Source of the DNA: an uncultured Ignavibacteriales bacterium
Lineage (GTDB): Bacteria > Bacteroidota > Ignavibacteria > Ignavibacteriales > Ignavibacteriaceae
Direction: 5' to 3'
Assembly (NCBI GenBank): GCA_903915485.1
Contig: CAIWTC010000152.1
Coordinates: 1-8,197 of the forward strand
Length of the DNA stretch: 8,197 nt
Below are positions 6,285 to 8,197 of the stretch, piece by piece. The translations under genes and the position numbers were made by a program. Position 1 is the stretch's first letter. Every line of letters begins with the position of its first letter. The notes beneath the pieces were generated by a model. It was not told the DNA's origin, did no database searches, and saw only the letters and a program-made list of their open reading frames with translations.

Positions 6285-7903
6285 TACTTATTCTGAATAA
6301 TAGTATCCTTAATTTTCCCTGCTTTGTTCAACTCAGGATAATCAAGACTGTAATGAAGCCCTCTGCTTTCCTTTCTCAGGGTAGCACATTTAACAATCAA
6401 ATATGCTGATGTCACCAAATTTCTTAGTTCAAGCAAAGCTGCAAATACTTTGGTTTTCTTATATATTTCTTCAACTTCAAGGTTAAGGGTTTTTATCCTT
6501 CTTGCTGCTCTAGAAAGGCGTAGGTTTGAACGGACAATTCCCACATAGTCTGACATCAATTGTTTCAATTCCCTCTCACCGTGAGAAATCATTATTTTTT
6601 CATCAGGTGAAATTACATTAGTTTCATCCCAATCAGGTATATCCGGGAGCACGGTCGAATTTTCTTTGATTTGCTCTGAAATTCCCTGTGCAGCACGGGA
6701 CGCAAAAACCAGTGCTTCAAGAAGTGAGTTGGATGCTAAACGGTTTGCTCCGTGCACCCCAGTCATGCTAACTTCACCGGTGGCATACAATCCGTTTATA
6801 GAAGTTCTACTAAAAGAATCAACAATTATCCCTCCGCAGATATAATGTGCTGCGGGTACTACAGGGATAAATGCAGTGGTGGCATCAATTCCCTCTTTAA
6901 GGCACCGTTCATAAATGTTAGGGAAATGGTCCTTTATTTCACTTGAAGATTTATGCGTAATATCAAGATAAACAAAGTCTTCACCACTTATTTTTAATTC
7001 TGAATCTATAGCCCTTGCGACTATATCCCTCGGAGCAAGCTCCAATCTGGAATCATATTTAGTCATGAATCTTTCCCCCGTTTGATTCCTCAAAATGCCA
7101 CCAAATCCTCTAACTGCTTCAGAAATCAAGAAAGCTTGCTCCCGTATTGAGTGTGCTCCGCTATTATATAATGAGGTTGGGTGAAACTGAATAAACTCTA
7201 AATTAGAAAGGCGTGCTCCAGCCCTGTATGCCATTGCTACTCCATCGCCTGTAGCAATTCCGGGATTCGTAGTGTGAAGATATACCTGCCCCATCCCACC
7301 GGTAGCAATAACTGTGGCTTTTGCCTTAATTTTAATAACTCTCTCCCCATTAATATCAAGCACATAAGCACCCCAACAATGAAGGTTTTCGCTTGGAGAG
7401 TCCTTCAGATTGGTCAAATTGTGTTCAGTCAGAAGGTCAATTGCTAAATGGTTTTCAAGAACTGCCACATTCTTTTGCGCACTTATATATTCTATTAATG
7501 TTCTTTCTACTTCTTTGCCGGTCAAGTCCTTTGCATGAACAATTCTTGGGAAGGAATGTCCCCCTTCTCTTACCAAGTCTAAATTGCTACTGTCAGATAA
7601 AGTAAAGCGCGCGCCAAGATTAATCAACTCTTTAATATGAGCGGGACCTTCCTTGACAATCATCTCGACAATATCTTTGTGACAAAGCCCGGCGCCTGCG
7701 ATTAAAGTATCGTTGATGTGGTTATCAAAGGAATCGCGTGAATCGAGTACAGAGGCTATACCGCCCTGAGCATAATTAGTGCTAGACTCTGATTTCTCCT
7801 TCTTTGTAACAAGGGTGACTTCTGCATATTTTGAAATTTGCGCTGCAGTGTATAATCCACCTATACCGCTTCCAATGACTAAAACTTCTGTAACTATTTC
7901 CAT
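6272..7903 (-). CDS. nadB: L-aspartate oxidase (NadB)
   Basis: NadB oxidises L-aspartate to iminoaspartate, the first step of de novo NAD synthesis, and hands it to NadA. The 543-aa length fits the family. It has the FAD dinucleotide fold VIGSGIGGL (9-17), SSTNYAQGGIAS (40-51), REGGHS with Glu113 (112-117), the second FAD segment ATGGMGQVY (200-208), FHPTS with His241, APRDIVARAI with Arg292 (290-299) and HGANRLASNSLLEALVF with Arg388 (384-400). These correspond to the active-site Glu, His and Arg residues of the fumarate reductase/succinate dehydrogenase flavoprotein superfamily; the AQGGIA context and standalone length fit NadB rather than SdhA. A helical C-terminal domain follows. The ATG lies 6 nt after the upstream membrane-protein gene, suggesting an operon. 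nadA and nadC are not in the window. Confidence 0.97.
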   Translation of the reverse strand: MEIVTEVLVIGSGIGGLYTAAQISKYAEVTLVTKKEKSESSTNYAQGGIASVLDSRDSFDNHINDTLIAGAGLCHKDIVEMIVKEGPAHIKELINLGARFTLSDSSNLDLVREGGHSFPRIVHAKDLTGKEVERTLIEYISAQKNVAVLENHLAIDLLTEHNLTNLKDSPSENLHCWGAYVLDINGERVIKIKAKATVIATGGMGQVYLHTTNPGIATGDGVAMAYRAGARLSNLEFIQFHPTSLYNSGAHSIREQAFLISEAVRGFGGILRNQTGERFMTKYDSRLELAPRDIVARAIDSELKISGEDFVYLDITHKSSSEIKDHFPNIYERCLKEGIDATTAFIPVVPAAHYICGGIIVDSFSRTSINGLYATGEVSMTGVHGANRLASNSLLEALVFASRAAQGISEQIKENSTVLPDIPDWDETNVISPDEKIMISHGERELKQLMSDYVGIVRSNLRLSRAARRIKTLNLEVEEIYKKTKVFAALLELRNLVTSAYLIVKCATLRKESRGLHYSLDYPELNKAGKIKDTIIQNKYQKS

Positions 7904-7909
7904 AATAAT

Positions 7910-8197
7910 TTATCTGATATTTATTAGTAGTATATATGGCAAAATATTCACTATTGCAAACAAAATTAATGACAATGCAAAGGATGTTCTCTTGTTTTGA
8001 TTCATTAGTCTAAGCCCCGTGTTCATTAAAAGGAAAGCCCAGACATAAAAGGCCCCCTCAAAGAATAGAAAAATATATGAGAACACCGGATGAATTTCAA
8101 ATATATTCGGGTTTTTATAAAAGATATATTTCCCAAAGATTACAAACTCTGGTATAGAAAGCACTATTAAGGAGAGAACAATTGGGATTTGTGAGTA
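7910..8197 (-). CDS. Multi-spanning membrane protein, 5' end beyond window
   Basis: The frame stays open to the right edge, so the 95 visible residues are only the C-terminal part. A GTG at 8164 is possible as a start but would cut into a hydrophobic segment, so I treat the gene as truncated. Three membrane helices are predicted by eye, at about residues 4-21 (IPIVLSLIVLSIPEFVIF), 38-57 (ending FLLMNT) and 73-92, with a basic loop RLMNQNKRTS between the last two. The pattern of a Trp-containing helix, a Gly-Leu turn, a polar loop and a final helix resembles the C-terminal end of YIP1-family proteins, but this is a weak resemblance. It sits 6 nt upstream of nadB, in the same direction, and is probably co-transcribed. 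Its function is unknown. Confidence 0.75.
   Translation of the reverse strand, partial: YSQIPIVLSLIVLSIPEFVIFGKYIFYKNPNIFEIHPVFSYIFLFFEGAFYVWAFLLMNTGLRLMNQNKRTSFALSLILFAIVNILPYILLINIR

Noticed and set aside
7393..7605. 70-codon plus-strand open frame
   Set aside because: It lies wholly antisense to well-conserved nadB sequence.

Overview
This is an AT-rich window of compact bacterial chromosome. Several traits point to the Bacteroidota/Chlorobiota (FCB) group, possibly an Ignavibacteria-like lineage: most start codons lack a Shine-Dalgarno sequence, one promoter fits the TTG-N20-TAnnTTTG pattern, and the left side carries a large secreted subtilisin-like protease with propeller, Fn3 and Ig-like modules. 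This placement is an inference from gene style; no rRNA or marker phylogeny is available here.

Layout. Positions 1-3845 (minus) hold one very long open frame that runs off the left edge: a secreted S8 protease with an intact Asp/His/Asn/Ser active site, an Ig-like module, a propeller region with repeated DxDxDG loops, an Fn3 domain and further Ig-like modules. Its 3' end is missing. A 113-nt gap (3846-3958) carries a rho-independent terminator. The tRNA-Pro(GGG) gene (3959-4032, minus) follows, and its 5' end touches the stop codon of a MerR-type regulator (4033-4449, minus). A promoter-bearing spacer with a perfect 14-bp palindrome separates this from aroQ (4576-5007, minus), which overlaps a conserved-looking 92-aa gene of unknown function (5004-5282, minus) by 4 nt. 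A 75-nt AT-rich divergent spacer leads to a Ppx/GppA phosphatase (5358-6284, plus), the only plus-strand gene. Its 3' end overlaps that of nadB (6272-7903, minus) by 13 nt. Upstream of nadB by 6 nt lies the end of a multi-spanning membrane protein gene (7910-8197, minus) that continues past the right edge.

How they work together. Most genes are housekeeping: aroQ serves the shikimate pathway, nadB de novo NAD synthesis, ppx polyphosphate/(p)ppGpp metabolism, and the tRNA decodes proline codons. The 92-aa gene plus aroQ probably form one translationally coupled unit; merR plus tRNA-Pro probably form another, ending at the terminator; the protease is then transcribed on its own. I see no mobile element, CRISPR array or defence system. 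The most notable points are the zero-gap merR/tRNA junction, the palindrome next to the merR promoter, the uncharacterised 92-aa partner of aroQ, and the modular protease.
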